This document shows, in pieces, positions 1 through 12,368 of a DNA stretch of 64,000 nucleotides (position 1 is the first letter of the stretch; every line of letters starts with the position of its first letter). Source of the DNA: Mesorhizobium sp. ZC-5 (lineage in GTDB: Bacteria > Pseudomonadota > Alphaproteobacteria > Rhizobiales > Rhizobiaceae); contig NZ_JAOWPT010000004.1 in the NCBI RefSeq assembly GCF_025753855.1, forward strand, positions 417,871-481,870, given 5' to 3'. The position numbers were made by a program, and so were the translations under genes. Under the pieces are notes generated by a model. The model did no database searches and was not told where the DNA came from. It saw only the letters and a program-made list of their open reading frames with translations.

Positions 1-2
1 GC

Positions 3-941
3 GGCAGCGTCATCGCGGCGACGGATCCGGCCCGCCTGCCCCGCGCCACCAAGAACCAGGCCGAGATCGCCGGCGCCCGCGCCGCCCACCGCCGCGATGC
101 CGCAGCCGTCATCAAACTGTTGTGCTGGCTCGACCGGCAGCCGCCGGCTTCTCTCGACGAGATAACGGTGGTGACGCAGCTCGAGGAAAGCCGGGCCACC
201 GTCGGCCGGGAAACCCAGATGCCGCTCCGCGACGTCTCTTTTGACACCATTTCCGGCGCCGGCCCCAACGGCGCCATCATGCACTACCGGGTTTCCCGCC
301 AGTCCAATCGCAAGATCAACGATGGCGAACTCTTCCTGCTCGATTCAGGCGCGCAATATCAGGACGGCACCACCGACATCACCCGCACCATGGCCATCGG
401 CAAGCCCACCGAGGAAATGCGCGAACGCTTCACCATCGTGCTCAAGGGAATGATCGCCATTTCGATGCTGCGCTTTCCGCCGGGTACGCGCGGTCAGGAC
501 ATCGATGCCTTCGCCCGCATCGCCCACTGGAAAGCCGGCCTCGATTTTGCCCATGGCACCGGCCACGGCGTCGGCTCCTATCTTTCCGTGCATGAAGGTC
601 CGCAGCGCATCTCCAAGACCGGCACCGAGAAATTGCTCGCAGGCATGATGCTCTCCAACGAACCCGGCTACTACAAGGAAGGCCATTACGGAATCCGTAT
701 CGAGAACCTCATTCTCACAACGCCACCCGAACAGATCATGGGCGGCGAGATCGCCATGCACGGTTTTGAAACGCTGACGCTGGTGCCGATCGATCGGCGC
801 CTGATCCGGCCCGAACAGCTGAGCGCTGACGAGCTATCCTGGCTGAACGCCTACCACGCCCGGGTTCTGAACGAGATCGGTCCGATGGTGGGCGGCGAGG
901 AACTGAAATGGCTGGAGGCCGCGACAGCGCCGATCAGTTAG
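3..941 (+). CDS. Xaa-Pro aminopeptidase (aminopeptidase P, M24 family), C-terminal part
   Basis: The reading frame is open from base 3, so the N-terminal half lies outside the window; 312 residues are visible. The protein would remove an N-terminal residue that precedes proline, using a dinuclear metal site. All five expected metal ligands are visible in pita-bread order: Asp in LLDSG, Asp in TTDITRT, His in HGTGHGVGSYL, Glu in LSNEPGYY and Glu in ETLTLVP. The fragment opens with TKNQAEIAGAR, the linker that usually precedes the catalytic domain. It converges on azlD with a 3-bp gap. Family assignment is secure; substrate preference is inferred. Confidence 0.93.
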   Translation, partial: GSVIAATDPARLPRATKNQAEIAGARAAHRRDAAAVIKLLCWLDRQPPASLDEITVVTQLEESRATVGRETQMPLRDVSFDTISGAGPNGAIMHYRVSRQSNRKINDGELFLLDSGAQYQDGTTDITRTMAIGKPTEEMRERFTIVLKGMIAISMLRFPPGTRGQDIDAFARIAHWKAGLDFAHGTGHGVGSYLSVHEGPQRISKTGTEKLLAGMMLSNEPGYYKEGHYGIRIENLILTTPPEQIMGGEIAMHGFETLTLVPIDRRLIRPEQLSADELSWLNAYHARVLNEIGPMVGGEELKWLEAATAPIS

Positions 942-944
942 AAA

Positions 945-1241
945 TCAGCCAATGAAATAACGCAGCACGATCAGCACGGCGGCGCCCGACAGGAACATCG
1001 CCATCATGCCGCCGCGCAACGCCACCAGTCCGGCAACCGCTAGCGCGATCAACTCGGCCGGCCCGGCCGAAAGCACCGACGGCGCCACCAACGTTGTCAG
1101 CACCGCGGCCGGCACCGCGTTGAGCCCGGCCTCGACACGCGGATGGATACGCTCGAAACGCGACAGCACGAGATGTCCGCCGATGCGCGTCAGATAAGTA
1201 ACCACCGCGCCTGCGAGGATGATCCAGACGGTGGTGCTCAT
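945..1241 (-). CDS. azlD: AzlD-family branched-chain amino acid transport subunit
   Basis: This 98-residue, very hydrophobic protein has about four membrane segments, the usual size for AzlD. AzlC and AzlD together form an exporter of branched-chain or related amino acids in the inner membrane. The motif TYLTRIGGHLVLSRF near residues 15-30 resembles the AzlD N-terminus. The ATG overlaps the azlC stop by 4 bp (ATGA), so the two are translationally coupled. The exact substrate cannot be read from sequence. Confidence 0.88.
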   Translation of the reverse strand: MSTTVWIILAGAVVTYLTRIGGHLVLSRFERIHPRVEAGLNAVPAAVLTTLVAPSVLSAGPAELIALAVAGLVALRGGMMAMFLSGAAVLIVLRYFIG

Positions 1242-1975
1242 GCGTCGGTCTCCTTGCGGACATCCGTGGGTGACACGACCGCGGCGAGCAGGATGCCGGC
1301 GGCAGCGCCTATGGAGACGTGCCAGGGCGAACCGACGAACTTATAGGCAAGGATCGACGCCACTGAGCTGGCCAGAACCACCGGCAGCCACAGCGGACGC
1401 TTGCGGAAGCCCATCACCAGGCCGAGAAAATAGATCGGCAGCAGGAAGTCGAGGCCGATGGCATGCGGGTCCGAAACCAGGCCGCCAAAATACCCGCCAA
1501 GCGCGGTCTCGATCACCCACGCTGCCCAGACAGGCGCTCCGAAGCCCATGTACCAGGCAAAGCTGACAGGATGGCCATCTTCGGCCTTCCGCTCGGTTTC
1601 GGCGAATTGCGGGTCGCTGAGCAGGAAAAAGCCTAGCGCCTGCTGCACGCCCGACCAATGGCGGATGCGGCGGCCAAAGGCGCCGGAATAGAGGACATGG
1701 CGGAAATTCACCGCCAGGATCGAAAAGACGATCAGCCACGGCGCGATCTGCTGGCCGAACAACTCGATGCCGACCATCTGGCTGGCGCCGCCATAGACGA
1801 TGGCGCTCATCAGCACCGCTTCGCCAACGCTGAAGCCGTTGTCTACGGCCAGGGCTCCGAACAGCAGCCCGAAGGGAAAGACCGCGACCAATACCGGGAC
1901 GCAGGCCCGCGCGCCGCTCCAGAACTCGCTCGCGGCGCCACCATCGGCGGTTTTCACATCGGCGTTGACGGACAT
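1238..1975 (-). CDS. azlC: AzlC-family branched-chain amino acid permease
   Basis: This 245-residue integral membrane protein is the large partner of the AzlCD exporter. It shows an AzlC-like N-terminal region (GARACVPVLVAVFPFGLLFG) and then SEAVLMS-type helices with YGGASQMVGIELF near residues 60-75. The first gene of the pair starts about 100 bp from the 3' end of ligA, so it probably has its own promoter in the gap 1976-2078, but no convincing promoter was found there. Function beyond amino-acid efflux is unassigned. Confidence 0.9.
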   Translation of the reverse strand: MSVNADVKTADGGAASEFWSGARACVPVLVAVFPFGLLFGALAVDNGFSVGEAVLMSAIVYGGASQMVGIELFGQQIAPWLIVFSILAVNFRHVLYSGAFGRRIRHWSGVQQALGFFLLSDPQFAETERKAEDGHPVSFAWYMGFGAPVWAAWVIETALGGYFGGLVSDPHAIGLDFLLPIYFLGLVMGFRKRPLWLPVVLASSVASILAYKFVGSPWHVSIGAAAGILLAAVVSPTDVRKETDA

Positions 1976-2078
1976 GCTCTCTCCCGGAAACGGGTGGATA
2001 TGTAGGGAGCCGAGCCTGATGTGTCACATGAATTCGGTTGAGCCATCCGATCAGCCGGGTTGATGACGGCTCACGCGG

Positions 2079-4328
<2,250 letters not shown>

Positions 4329-4393
4329 TCATCGGCAAATTCCCTCAAAAAGTAAACCGCTTCCGTGCGCGCCGAGCTATTGCTCCCGCCATC

Positions 4394-6070
4394 TCACGAC
4401 GCGGCAGCCGTGTTTTCGCTGAGCAGCCGGTCGGCCGCGGCTCGCGCCTCTTCGGTGATCGTCGCGCCGGCCAGCATTCGGGCGATCTCCTCCTGCCTGG
4501 CCTTGCGATCCATCTCGGCTATGCCGGTCGAGACGCGATCGGCGCCACCCGACTTGGAGATGAGGTAATGCGTGTGAGCGCGCGCCGCGACCTGCGGGGC
4601 ATGGGTTACCGACAGCACCTGCACGCGCTCCGAAAGCCGCGACAGCCGCTGCCCTATCGCATCGGCGACCGCACCGCCGACGCCGGTGTCGATCTCGTCG
4701 AAGACCAGCGTCGGTGCCGAGCCGCGATCGGCCAAGGCCACCTTCAGCGCCAGCAGGAAGCGCGATAGCTCGCCGCCCGAGGCGACCTTCATCATCGGTC
4801 CCGGCCGCGTGCCGGGGTTCGTCCTGACCCAGAATTCGATCTGGTCGATGCCATCCTGCATGCGGTTTTCCGGTTCGCTCGCCATCTCGACGAGGAATTC
4901 CGCCCGGTCGAGCTTGAGTGCAGGCAACTCCGCCATGACCGCGCGCACGAGATGGAGCGCCGCGGTACTGCGGCTTTCGGAGAGCCGCGCGGCGGCGACG
5001 TCGTAAAGATCGCGCGTCGCGGACGCCTGCTTTTCCAAGCCATGCAGGCGCTCCTCGCCGGCATCGAGATCGGCGAGGTCGGCAGCCATGCGGTCACGCA
5101 GCTCGGCCAGGTCGTCAACCGCCACCGAGTGCTTGCGTCCGGCGGCGCGCAGTGCAAACAGCCGCTCTTCGGTCCGTTCGAGCTTCTGCGGATCGTATTC
5201 GGTCGCCCGCAATGCTGTTTCCACACCGGACTGCGCCGCATCGAGCGAAAGCAGCGCTTCATCGAGGGACTTCACCACATCGTCGAGCAGGCCGGGCACT
5301 TCGGTCGCCTTCCGCTGGAGACGGCGCAGAAGGCTGGCGAGTTGGGGCGAAGGTGCGTTGGAGCCAGACAGGATTTCCTGCGCATCGTGAATGTCGCCGG
5401 CGATCTTCTCCGCCCGCATCATCGTCGCGCGCAATTCCGAAAGCTCGGTCTCCTCGCCCGGCTGCGGGTCGAGCTTCGACAGTTCGGAAACCGAAGCCCG
5501 CAGATAATCGGCCTCGCGTGCCGCAGCTTCGACCTTGGCGCGGTGCCGCGCCAGTTCCTGTTCCGCATTGCGCCATAGCCGCCACGCCTCGGCGACGGCG
5601 CGAACATCGCCGCCGTGGCCGCCGAACGCGTCGAGCAGTTCGCGGTGGGCGCCCGCATCGACCAGTGCGCGTTCGTCATGCTGGCCGTGGATTTCCACCA
5701 GCGCGCGGCCGATGTCGCGCATCAGCGCGACGCTCGATGGCTGATCGTTGACGAAGACGCGGGTGCGGCCGTCAGCCGTCTGGACGCGGCGCAGGATAAT
5801 GTCGCCGTCGTCGTCTATGGCATTTTCGGCGAGCAGCGCGCGGGCGGCGTGGTTGCCTGGTACGTCGAAGACCGCGGTCACCTGCCCCTGCGCGGCGCCG
5901 TGGCGGACAAGCGACGTGTCGCCGCGAGCGCCGAGCGCCAGCGAAAGTGCATCAAGCAGTATGGATTTGCCGGCGCCGGTTTCGCCAGTCAGCACCGACA
6001 GTCCGGATGAAAAATCGATGTCCAGCCGTTCGATCAGGACAATATCGCGGATCGACAGTTGGGAGAGCAT
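4394..6070 (-). CDS. recN: DNA repair protein RecN
   Basis: This SMC-like ATPase of 558 residues acts in double-strand-break repair. The Walker A motif GETGAGKS is at residues 29-36 and the Walker B/D-loop LVFDEIDTGVGG lies near residue 465, separated by a long coiled-coil region rich in Glu, Arg and Ala. The signature SGGELSRFLLALK precedes Walker B. The start MLSQLSIRDIVLIE is the standard RecN N-terminus. It follows bamD by 15 bp, so the two are very likely cotranscribed. No LexA-type box was looked for beyond inspection, and none was obvious. Confidence 0.97.
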   Translation of the reverse strand: MLSQLSIRDIVLIERLDIDFSSGLSVLTGETGAGKSILLDALSLALGARGDTSLVRHGAAQGQVTAVFDVPGNHAARALLAENAIDDDGDIILRRVQTADGRTRVFVNDQPSSVALMRDIGRALVEIHGQHDERALVDAGAHRELLDAFGGHGGDVRAVAEAWRLWRNAEQELARHRAKVEAAAREADYLRASVSELSKLDPQPGEETELSELRATMMRAEKIAGDIHDAQEILSGSNAPSPQLASLLRRLQRKATEVPGLLDDVVKSLDEALLSLDAAQSGVETALRATEYDPQKLERTEERLFALRAAGRKHSVAVDDLAELRDRMAADLADLDAGEERLHGLEKQASATRDLYDVAAARLSESRSTAALHLVRAVMAELPALKLDRAEFLVEMASEPENRMQDGIDQIEFWVRTNPGTRPGPMMKVASGGELSRFLLALKVALADRGSAPTLVFDEIDTGVGGAVADAIGQRLSRLSERVQVLSVTHAPQVAARAHTHYLISKSGGADRVSTGIAEMDRKARQEEIARMLAGATITEEARAAADRLLSENTAAAS

Positions 6071-6085
6071 CGAGGCCCGCTGCGG

Positions 6086-6952
6086 TCAGGCGCCGGTAAT
6101 GAGCTTCCCGGCCTTGGATATCCAGGAGGTTCCGGTCTCGCGCGGCTCAAGCCCGCCCTTCTGCAGCAAGGCGTAGGAATCCTTGTACCACTGGCTGTCG
6201 GGATAATTGTGGCCCAGCACCGCTGCCGCGGTCTGCGCTTCCGAAGTAAGCCCCATCGCGTAGTAGCTCTCGGTCAGGCGCGCCAGCGCTTCCTCGACAT
6301 GGCGGGTGTTCGAATAGTTTTCCACCACGTAGCGGAATCGCTTGATGCCGGCGATGTATTCGCGGCGTTCGAGATAATAGCGGCCGACCTGCATTTCCTT
6401 GCCGGCGAGCTGGTCGCGCGCAAAGCGGATCTTGGCCTTGGCGTCTTCCACATACTGCGAATCGGGCCAGCGCTGCACGACCTCTTCCATCGCCTCGATG
6501 GCCCGGCGCGATTCCTTCTGATCCTGCGTGACGTCGCGAATCTGGCGGAAATAGCTCAGGCCGACGATGTACTGCGCGTAGGCCGCGTCAGGATCGGTCG
6601 GATAGAGCTGGACGTAGCGCTTGCCCGAGTTGATGGCCTCTTCGTACTTGCCCTGCCGGTAATCGGAGAAAGCGCCCATCACCAGAGCCTTGCGGCCATA
6701 TTCCGAATAGGGATGCTGGCGGTCGATCGCGTTGAACTTCTTGCTCGCCTCGCCGAGGCGGCCGGCGTTCATGTTGGCAAGGCCTTGGTTGTAAAGAACA
6801 TCCGCAGGATCCGTCTGCTCCACATAGGTGGCAAGATCGATATCCTGGTCGGACGCGCAAGCCGAAACGAAAAGTGGCGCCAGCAGGACCGGCAACACCG
6901 TTGCGACAGTCCGGACGCGCCGCAAAGGCTGCGCTGCTCGTTCAAAAAACAT
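6086..6952 (-). CDS. bamD: Outer membrane assembly lipoprotein BamD
   Basis: BamD is the essential lipoprotein of the BAM complex that inserts beta-barrel proteins into the outer membrane. The chosen ATG gives [10 protein letters not shown] followed by a signal peptide with lipobox VSAC (Cys32). A longer frame to 7012 exists, but it would bury the signal peptide, and GAGGGG lies upstream of the ATG used here. TPR-like repeats follow ([39 protein letters not shown]), as in the YfiO/ComL family. The length is 288 residues. The gene lies 221 bp downstream of the lpxC stop in the same direction. Confidence 0.95.
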   Translation of the reverse strand: MFFERAAQPLRRVRTVATVLPVLLAPLFVSACASDQDIDLATYVEQTDPADVLYNQGLANMNAGRLGEASKKFNAIDRQHPYSEYGRKALVMGAFSDYRQGKYEEAINSGKRYVQLYPTDPDAAYAQYIVGLSYFRQIRDVTQDQKESRRAIEAMEEVVQRWPDSQYVEDAKAKIRFARDQLAGKEMQVGRYYLERREYIAGIKRFRYVVENYSNTRHVEEALARLTESYYAMGLTSEAQTAAAVLGHNYPDSQWYKDSYALLQKGGLEPRETGTSWISKAGKLITGA

Positions 6953-7173
6953 GATCAGTTTCCGCCCCTCTGGCGTCGTCGAAAAGGAAGGCATGGGCGA
7001 GCCATTAATCACAACTGCCCCTCATCAGCAACGCTATCGCCCCTCAATGGCGCATTTTTGTGGCGAAGCCGTGCGGTCGGAACGATCCTTCAGCGCCCAT
7101 TCGCCCGGATCGCATGGGCCACGACAATCGCCACCAAGATATTGATATCTCCGGGAATCATCCCGGCACCTGC

Positions 7174-8094
7174 TCAGGCTGGCGAGTTGACTGCTGCCAT
7201 CTCGGCGGAGCGGCTGCGTTCGCGGCGGCTTACGTCGACGATTTCGAAGGCCGATGGATCGGACAGCAGGCTGCGCAGTGCGGCCGCGTTCAGCCGGTGG
7301 CCGCCGCGATAGGACCGGAAACAGCCGATGAAGCGCCCGCCGGCTAACGCCAGGTCACCCATCGCATCCAGCACCTTGTGGCGCACGAATTCGTCCGGGT
7401 AGCGCAAGCCTTCCATGTTGATGATGCGATGGTCGTCGCCGATCACCAGCGAGTTCTCGAGCGAAGAGCCGAGCGCATAGCCGGCAGCCCACAGACGCTC
7501 GACATCCTTCATGAAACCGAAGGTACGAGCCCGCGAGATTTCATTTCGAAACATCTCGGCGCTCAAATCCGCGGCAAAGAACTGACGGCCTATTGCCGGG
7601 CTTTCAAAATCGATCTCCACCTCGAAACGGGTGCCGTCGTAAGGACGGAACTCTGCCCAGGAGGCGCCGCTTTCGATCCGCACCGGCTTGAGGATGCGAA
7701 TGTAGCGGCGCTTCGCCTGAAGCGTCGTTATGCCCGCTTGGTCGAATGCCTCGACGAACATCGCCGAACTGCCGTCGAGGATCGGCACCTCGGTGCCGTC
7801 GATATCGATCGAAAGATTGTCGATGCCAAGCGCGAAAACCGTCGCCATCAAATGCTCGACAGTCGCGATGTGATGCTTCGCCGGGTCGCCGAGAATCGTA
7901 CTGAGGTCGGTGCCTCCGACTTCGGAAACCAGCGCCCTGATCTCATTGTCGGCGGTTTCCGCACCGAGGCAGTGAAAGACGATACCGGTATCCGCATCGG
8001 CCGGACTGAACTGCACGCTGACCGGCTTGCCGCTGTGGACACCGATGCCTGACAAGGTCACGCGCGATTTGATCGTGGTCTGATGGTCGTGCAA
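7174..8094 (-). CDS. lpxC: UDP-3-O-acyl-N-acetylglucosamine deacetylase LpxC
   Basis: LpxC catalyses the committed step of lipid A synthesis with a catalytic zinc. Conserved elements are SGIGVHSGKPV at residues 15-25, the TVEHLM motif (Glu80/His81), DGSSAMFVEA, and RHKVLDAMGDLAL carrying the His-x3-Asp zinc ligands, then RSYRGGHRLN near the C-terminus. The length of 306 residues is typical. The first codon is TTG with AAGGGG placed six bases upstream; no in-frame ATG gives a better N-terminus. It lies beyond the ftsZ terminator, so it probably also has its own promoter in 8095-8315. Confidence 0.96.
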   Translation of the reverse strand: MHDHQTTIKSRVTLSGIGVHSGKPVSVQFSPADADTGIVFHCLGAETADNEIRALVSEVGGTDLSTILGDPAKHHIATVEHLMATVFALGIDNLSIDIDGTEVPILDGSSAMFVEAFDQAGITTLQAKRRYIRILKPVRIESGASWAEFRPYDGTRFEVEIDFESPAIGRQFFAADLSAEMFRNEISRARTFGFMKDVERLWAAGYALGSSLENSLVIGDDHRIINMEGLRYPDEFVRHKVLDAMGDLALAGGRFIGCFRSYRGGHRLNAAALRSLLSDPSAFEIVDVSRRERSRSAEMAAVNSPA

Positions 8095-8315
8095 ATCGAT
8101 CCCCTTGGAGCCCGTCTTGACTGCTTTGCCTTCCCTGGCTTGCAGCTCTCGTTTTGACCTTCGTCCGGGCTCACTTCCCAGTTTCCCGGGACAGATTCTT
8201 TATCAGCGCGAAGATAAGCATGCGCTTGTGAGTCTCCAAATCACGGTTTTTCTCCCCATGTAATCTCCAAGGGACATGAGGATACCCCTATAACGGATTG
8301 ATAATGCTGCCTTTC

Positions 8316-8352
8316 AAAAAGAAACAGGCAGGAGCCGCAGCTCCTGCCTGTT
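8316..8352 (-). terminator. Rho-independent terminator after ftsZ
   Basis: A perfect 13-bp stem (AACAGGCAGGAGC at 8323-8335 and its complement at 8340-8352) closes a CGCA loop and is followed on the minus strand by a T tract (AAAAA at 8316-8320 on the plus strand). It begins 27 bp after the ftsZ stop. It should end most dcw transcripts before lpxC. Confidence 0.9.
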
Positions 8353-8378
8353 AACGATTGTTACGAAGCGTTAACGGA

Positions 8379-10046
8379 TCAGTTGGCTTGCCGGCGAAGG
8401 AACGCCGGAATCTCCAACTGATCGTCTTCCTGCGTCGCGCGCGGCTGCGCGGTCAGGCGGCCATGTTCATCGAGCTGGCCGCGCCGCGGTGCGTAGACCT
8501 GCGCATCCTGGCTGGGCAGCCGGCGGGCTTCCGGCGCGGGCTGGCGCAGTTTCGGCTCACGCGGCTGCGCCGGCTGCAGGCGGGCAGGCTCCTCTTCGCG
8601 ACGCGACGAGAGGCCGCTGGTCAGGCGCTTGAGCAGGCGCATCGGACCGCCATCCTCCTGCTGTTCAGGAGCCCGACGCGCGGCTTCCACTTCCGCCTTC
8701 ACGACGGGCGGAAAATCCTCGACGCGAGGCATGCGCGGTTGCGCGGCAATGGGCTGCGCTTCACGCTGCATCGGAGCCGCTGGCTGCGGCGCCGGCTGCT
8801 GGAATTGCGGTGCCTGCTGCACCGGCTGGGTACCGGGCGCCGGCTGGAACAGATTGCTGCTCGGCCGGAACGTTTCAGCCGGCGCTGCGGCCTGCCTTAT
8901 GTGTGCCATCTCGGCCGCGTTCATCTCCGCCGCGCGGATGGCATCGGCGACGGGGTCGGCGGCGCGGATTTCACGCACCGGCTCCGGTGCCGGACGGATT
9001 TCCGCCGCGGGGCGGGTTGCCGGCTGCGGCTGCTTCATCGGCTGACGGATGGCGATCGGCGGCGCCGAAATATCCGCAGCCGCTTTGTCGATACCCGTGG
9101 CGACCACCGACACCCGGATGACGCCTTCCAGATCTTCGTCGAAGGTCGCGCCGAGGATGATGTTGGCCTCCTGGTCGACTTCCTCGCGGATGCGGGTTGC
9201 CGCTTCGTCGACCTCGAACAGGGTCAGGTCGCGGCCACCGGTGATCGAGATCAGCAGGCCACGCGCGCCCTTCATCGAGGTCTCGTCGAGCAGCGGGTTG
9301 GCGATCGCAGCCTCGGCGGCTGCCATCGCGCGGCCCTCGCCCGAAGCCTCGCCGGTGCCCATCATCGCCTTGCCCATCTCGCGCATCACCGAACGCACGT
9401 CGGCGAAGTCGAGGTTGATCAGGCCTTCCTTGACCATCAGATCGGTGATGCAGGCGACGCCCGAATAGAGTACCTGGTCGGCCATGGCGAAGGCGTCGGC
9501 GAAGGTGGTCTTGTCATTGGCGATCCGGAACAGGTTCTGGTTCGGGATGACGATCAGCGTATCGACGCATTTCTGCAGTTCCTCGATGCCGAGATCGGCC
9601 GTCTTCATGCGGCGCTGGCCTTCGAAATGGAACGGCTTGGTGACGACGCCGACGGTGAGGATGCCCTTTTCGCGAGCCGCCCTGGCAACGACAGGCGCCG
9701 CACCCGTGCCGGTGCCGCCGCCCATTCCGGCGGTGACGAAGCACATGTGGGTGTTCGACAGGTGATCGATGATCTCGTCGATGCACTCCTCGGCGGCGGC
9801 GCGGCCGACTTCAGGTTGCGAGCCCGCCCCCAGGCCCTCGGTCACATGCGCGCCGAGCTGGATCAGCCTTTCGGCCTTCGACATCGTCAGCGCCTGTGCG
9901 TCGGTATTGGCAACGACGAACTCGACGCCGCGCAAACCCGCCGTGATCATGTTGTTGACAGCGTTGCCGCCGCCGCCGCCGACACCAAACACTGTGATGC
10001 GGGGCTTGAGCTCGGTGATGTCCGGCTTTTGCAGATTGATCGTCAT
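8379..10046 (-). CDS. ftsZ: Cell division GTPase FtsZ with long C-terminal linker
   Basis: FtsZ polymerises into the Z ring that organises septation. The GTP-binding loop GGGTGTG is at residues 109-115 after the glycine-rich [16 protein letters not shown]; the catalytic T7-loop region [13 protein letters not shown] is intact. After about residue 320 comes a disordered Pro/Gln/Ala-rich linker of roughly 200 residues, and the conserved C-terminal peptide [10 protein letters not shown], the docking site for FtsA, is present. The total of 555 residues (E. coli 383) is typical of rhizobial FtsZ1. It is the last gene of the ddl-ftsQAZ unit, 76 bp after ftsA. Confidence 0.98.
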   Translation of the reverse strand: MTINLQKPDITELKPRITVFGVGGGGGNAVNNMITAGLRGVEFVVANTDAQALTMSKAERLIQLGAHVTEGLGAGSQPEVGRAAAEECIDEIIDHLSNTHMCFVTAGMGGGTGTGAAPVVARAAREKGILTVGVVTKPFHFEGQRRMKTADLGIEELQKCVDTLIVIPNQNLFRIANDKTTFADAFAMADQVLYSGVACITDLMVKEGLINLDFADVRSVMREMGKAMMGTGEASGEGRAMAAAEAAIANPLLDETSMKGARGLLISITGGRDLTLFEVDEAATRIREEVDQEANIILGATFDEDLEGVIRVSVVATGIDKAAADISAPPIAIRQPMKQPQPATRPAAEIRPAPEPVREIRAADPVADAIRAAEMNAAEMAHIRQAAAPAETFRPSSNLFQPAPGTQPVQQAPQFQQPAPQPAAPMQREAQPIAAQPRMPRVEDFPPVVKAEVEAARRAPEQQEDGGPMRLLKRLTSGLSSRREEEPARLQPAQPREPKLRQPAPEARRLPSQDAQVYAPRRGQLDEHGRLTAQPRATQEDDQLEIPAFLRRQAN

Positions 10047-10122
10047 AGTCCTCGTCCTTTTCGCCTTTCATGCCGCCTCGCCGCGCGGCCGCCTTTGGGG
10101 CTGTCCCCGTCAAACTCGAATA

Positions 10123-11433
10123 CTAAAAACTGTCCCTCAACCACTGGCCCATCCGGTGGAACGTCCCGCCGGTGCCAGTCATCTTCAAGCGCAAACCACC
10201 GCGCGTCTGGATGTTCTCCAGACCGGCGACCTGCGGATAGATCAGGAGCCCGACCGATGTCGCGAAGGCCGGGCCTTTCGCCGCCTCAGGCAGGCCGGCG
10301 ACGCCCAGCGGGCGTCCGATCCGGACATTGCGGCCAAGGATGCGCCGCGCCGCTTCCGGCAGCCCGGCGAGTTGGCTGGCGCCGCCGGTCAGCACGACCC
10401 GCTTGCCGACCGCATTGCCGTAACCCGACTGGTTGAGCCGGTCGCGCAGTATTTCCAGCGTTTCCTCGATGCGAGCGCGGATGATGCGCGTCATTACCGA
10501 ACGCGGCACCTGCAAGGGCACCTCGCCGTCGTCGTTGCCGATCGGCTGGATCGACACCACGTCGCGGTCGTCGGCACTGCCAGGCAGCGCCGAACCATGC
10601 ATCACCTTCAGCCGTTCGGCATCCTCCAGGCGGGTCGACAGTCCTTTGGCCATGTCCAGCGTCACGTGGCTGCCGCCGATCGCGATTGCGTCCGCATGAA
10701 CGAATTTGCCGTCGGCAAATACCGAGATCGTCGTGGTGCCGCCGCCCATGTCGATGCAGGCCGCCCCCATTTCGAGTTCGTCGTCGACCAGCGCGGCAAG
10801 CCCGCTGGCATAGGGCGTCGCCACCATGCGCTCGACCGACAGATGCGAGCGGTTGATGCAAAGCTCGAGATTGCGCAGCGGCGCCGCGTCCCCGGTCAGC
10901 ACATGCATGTCGACGCCAAGCATGTCACCCACCATGCCGCGCGGATCGCGCACGCCGCGCTCGGCGTCGAGTGAATAGCCTGTCGGCAGCGAGTGCACGA
11001 CTTCGCGCTCGGCTTTCAGCGCCTGCTTGGCACCGGCGCCCAGCACCCGCTTAATATCGGATTCGTCGGCTTCGTGGCCGCCGAGATTGATGGTCGCCGA
11101 AAAGGTCTCGCTCTTCAGCCGCCCGGCGCTGACATTGACGATTAGCGAATCCACCGTCAGGCCGGCCATGCGCTCCGCAGCGTCGACCGCCAGTCGGATC
11201 GCCTGCTCGGCCCGATCGAGTTCTACGACGACGCCTGACTTCACCCCATGCGATTTCTGGTGCCCGATGCCGATCACCTGGGTCTTGTGAGTACGTCCTC
11301 GCAAGAGCTGGCTGGGCTCGGCCGGCTTCAGCCGCGCCACGATGCAGCATACCTTGCTTGAGCCGACATCAAGCACCGTGACGACGCCGGTGCGACGCGC
11401 GGTCGTATCTCCCTTGGCGCCGAGCCAGCTCAT
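10123..11433 (-). CDS. ftsA: Cell division protein FtsA
   Basis: FtsA is an actin-fold ATPase that ties the Z ring to the membrane. ATPase-fold motifs are visible: VTVLDVGSSKVCC at residues 19-31, CIDMGGGTTTISVF (phosphate 2), and VVLTGGASQLAGLPE (adenosine). The C-terminus MGQWLRDSF is the usual amphipathic membrane-targeting tail. The 436-residue length is normal. Its ATG overlaps the ftsQ stop by 4 bp. The Arg-rich N-terminal extension (GDTTARRTG) is short, as in other alphaproteobacteria. Confidence 0.97.
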   Translation of the reverse strand: MSWLGAKGDTTARRTGVVTVLDVGSSKVCCIVARLKPAEPSQLLRGRTHKTQVIGIGHQKSHGVKSGVVVELDRAEQAIRLAVDAAERMAGLTVDSLIVNVSAGRLKSETFSATINLGGHEADESDIKRVLGAGAKQALKAEREVVHSLPTGYSLDAERGVRDPRGMVGDMLGVDMHVLTGDAAPLRNLELCINRSHLSVERMVATPYASGLAALVDDELEMGAACIDMGGGTTTISVFADGKFVHADAIAIGGSHVTLDMAKGLSTRLEDAERLKVMHGSALPGSADDRDVVSIQPIGNDDGEVPLQVPRSVMTRIIRARIEETLEILRDRLNQSGYGNAVGKRVVLTGGASQLAGLPEAARRILGRNVRIGRPLGVAGLPEAAKGPAFATSVGLLIYPQVAGLENIQTRGGLRLKMTGTGGTFHRMGQWLRDSF

Positions 11434-12368
11434 ATCCTGCGCTCCGGCTTCTTGCCCGATTTGGGCTTTTCGTTGAGGGCCGCATTGCGGCGGAGCGCTG
11501 CTTCCGGCGTCAACTGGATCACCAGCCGGTCGTTGAGCCGCATGTCGACGGCAGCGATGTCGCGCGACAGCACACCGCTTTCCTTGTCCATCGCCAGGAT
11601 GTCTTCGATCGCCTGGACTTCGCCGTGTTCCGGCAGCTTGATCGTTACGCCGTTTTCGAGGCGGAGATCCCAGCGGCGCTCGCCGATGCGGATATAGCCT
11701 TTTACCCGTGACGCGAGTTCCGGATAGCCTTCCACCTTGCCGATGAATTCGGCGGCTTTTTCCGAGGCGCCGAGGCCGATCACCAGCGGCAGCATCGCAT
11801 GGCGCTCGCTGGAGAACGGTGCAATCACGTTGCCGTTCTCCTCGACGATGGCGAGTTCACGGCCGTGCTGCCAGATCGCGAAAGGCTTGCGCTCCTCGAT
11901 GCGGACTTCGATCTCGTCCGGATAGACCTTGCGGACGGCGGCCGACTGAACCCAAGGCAATTGCGCGATCCGCTCGCGGGCCTTTTCGGCATCAAAGCCG
12001 ATAAGCGATGTCCAGCCATCGAGTTCCAGTTGCCCGAGAATATCGATCTCGGAGGTTTCCTTGTGACCGGAGACGCGAACCTGATCCACCGCGAAGCCCG
12101 TCCGCGCCGTGATGCTTTGCACCATCGCGGGGAAATGGCCGCCGACATAGGCGCCATACAGGCTGAACGCGCCGAGCAAGGCTCCTGTCGCAATGGTCAT
12201 GGCGAAGCGTGGCGGCGCAAGCTCGCCGCCACCGGCACGCGCCAAGAGCCGCACCGGACGACGAAGCAGGCGCGGCAGCACAAACCCGTCCACCAACAAG
12301 GGCAGGCCGAACCATGCACCGCCAGGGGCGCCGGCTCTTCTTCTCTGACCCGACCTCAACGCAGACAC
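11430..12368 (-). CDS. ftsQ: Cell division protein FtsQ
   Basis: FtsQ is a bitopic divisome scaffold that recruits the FtsB/FtsL pair. It has an Arg-rich cytoplasmic segment, one membrane helix ([20 protein letters not shown]), then a POTRA domain ([20 protein letters not shown]) and the FtsQ beta domain. I chose the GTG at 12368 because GGAGG sits seven bases upstream and the resulting protein (312 residues) begins with SALRSGQRR; the frame also continues to a TTG at 12389 without a comparable ribosome site. The start overlaps the end of ddl by 13 bp and the stop overlaps ftsA. Confidence 0.93.
   Translation of the reverse strand: MSALRSGQRRRAGAPGGAWFGLPLLVDGFVLPRLLRRPVRLLARAGGGELAPPRFAMTIATGALLGAFSLYGAYVGGHFPAMVQSITARTGFAVDQVRVSGHKETSEIDILGQLELDGWTSLIGFDAEKARERIAQLPWVQSAAVRKVYPDEIEVRIEERKPFAIWQHGRELAIVEENGNVIAPFSSERHAMLPLVIGLGASEKAAEFIGKVEGYPELASRVKGYIRIGERRWDLRLENGVTIKLPEHGEVQAIEDILAMDKESGVLSRDIAAVDMRLNDRLVIQLTPEAALRRNAALNEKPKSGKKPERRI

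Noticed and set aside
8351..8376. Two GTTAAC sites 20 bp apart near the ftsZ stop, resembling CtrA half-sites
   Set aside because: Spacing does not match TTAA-N7-TTAA, and the position downstream of ftsZ inside the terminator region makes promoter control unlikely.
8358..10436. 692-residue open frame on the plus strand opposite ftsZ and ftsA
   Set aside because: It is the antisense shadow of strongly conserved genes in high-GC DNA, with Arg/Ala/Leu-rich nonsense composition, no ribosome site and no family motif.
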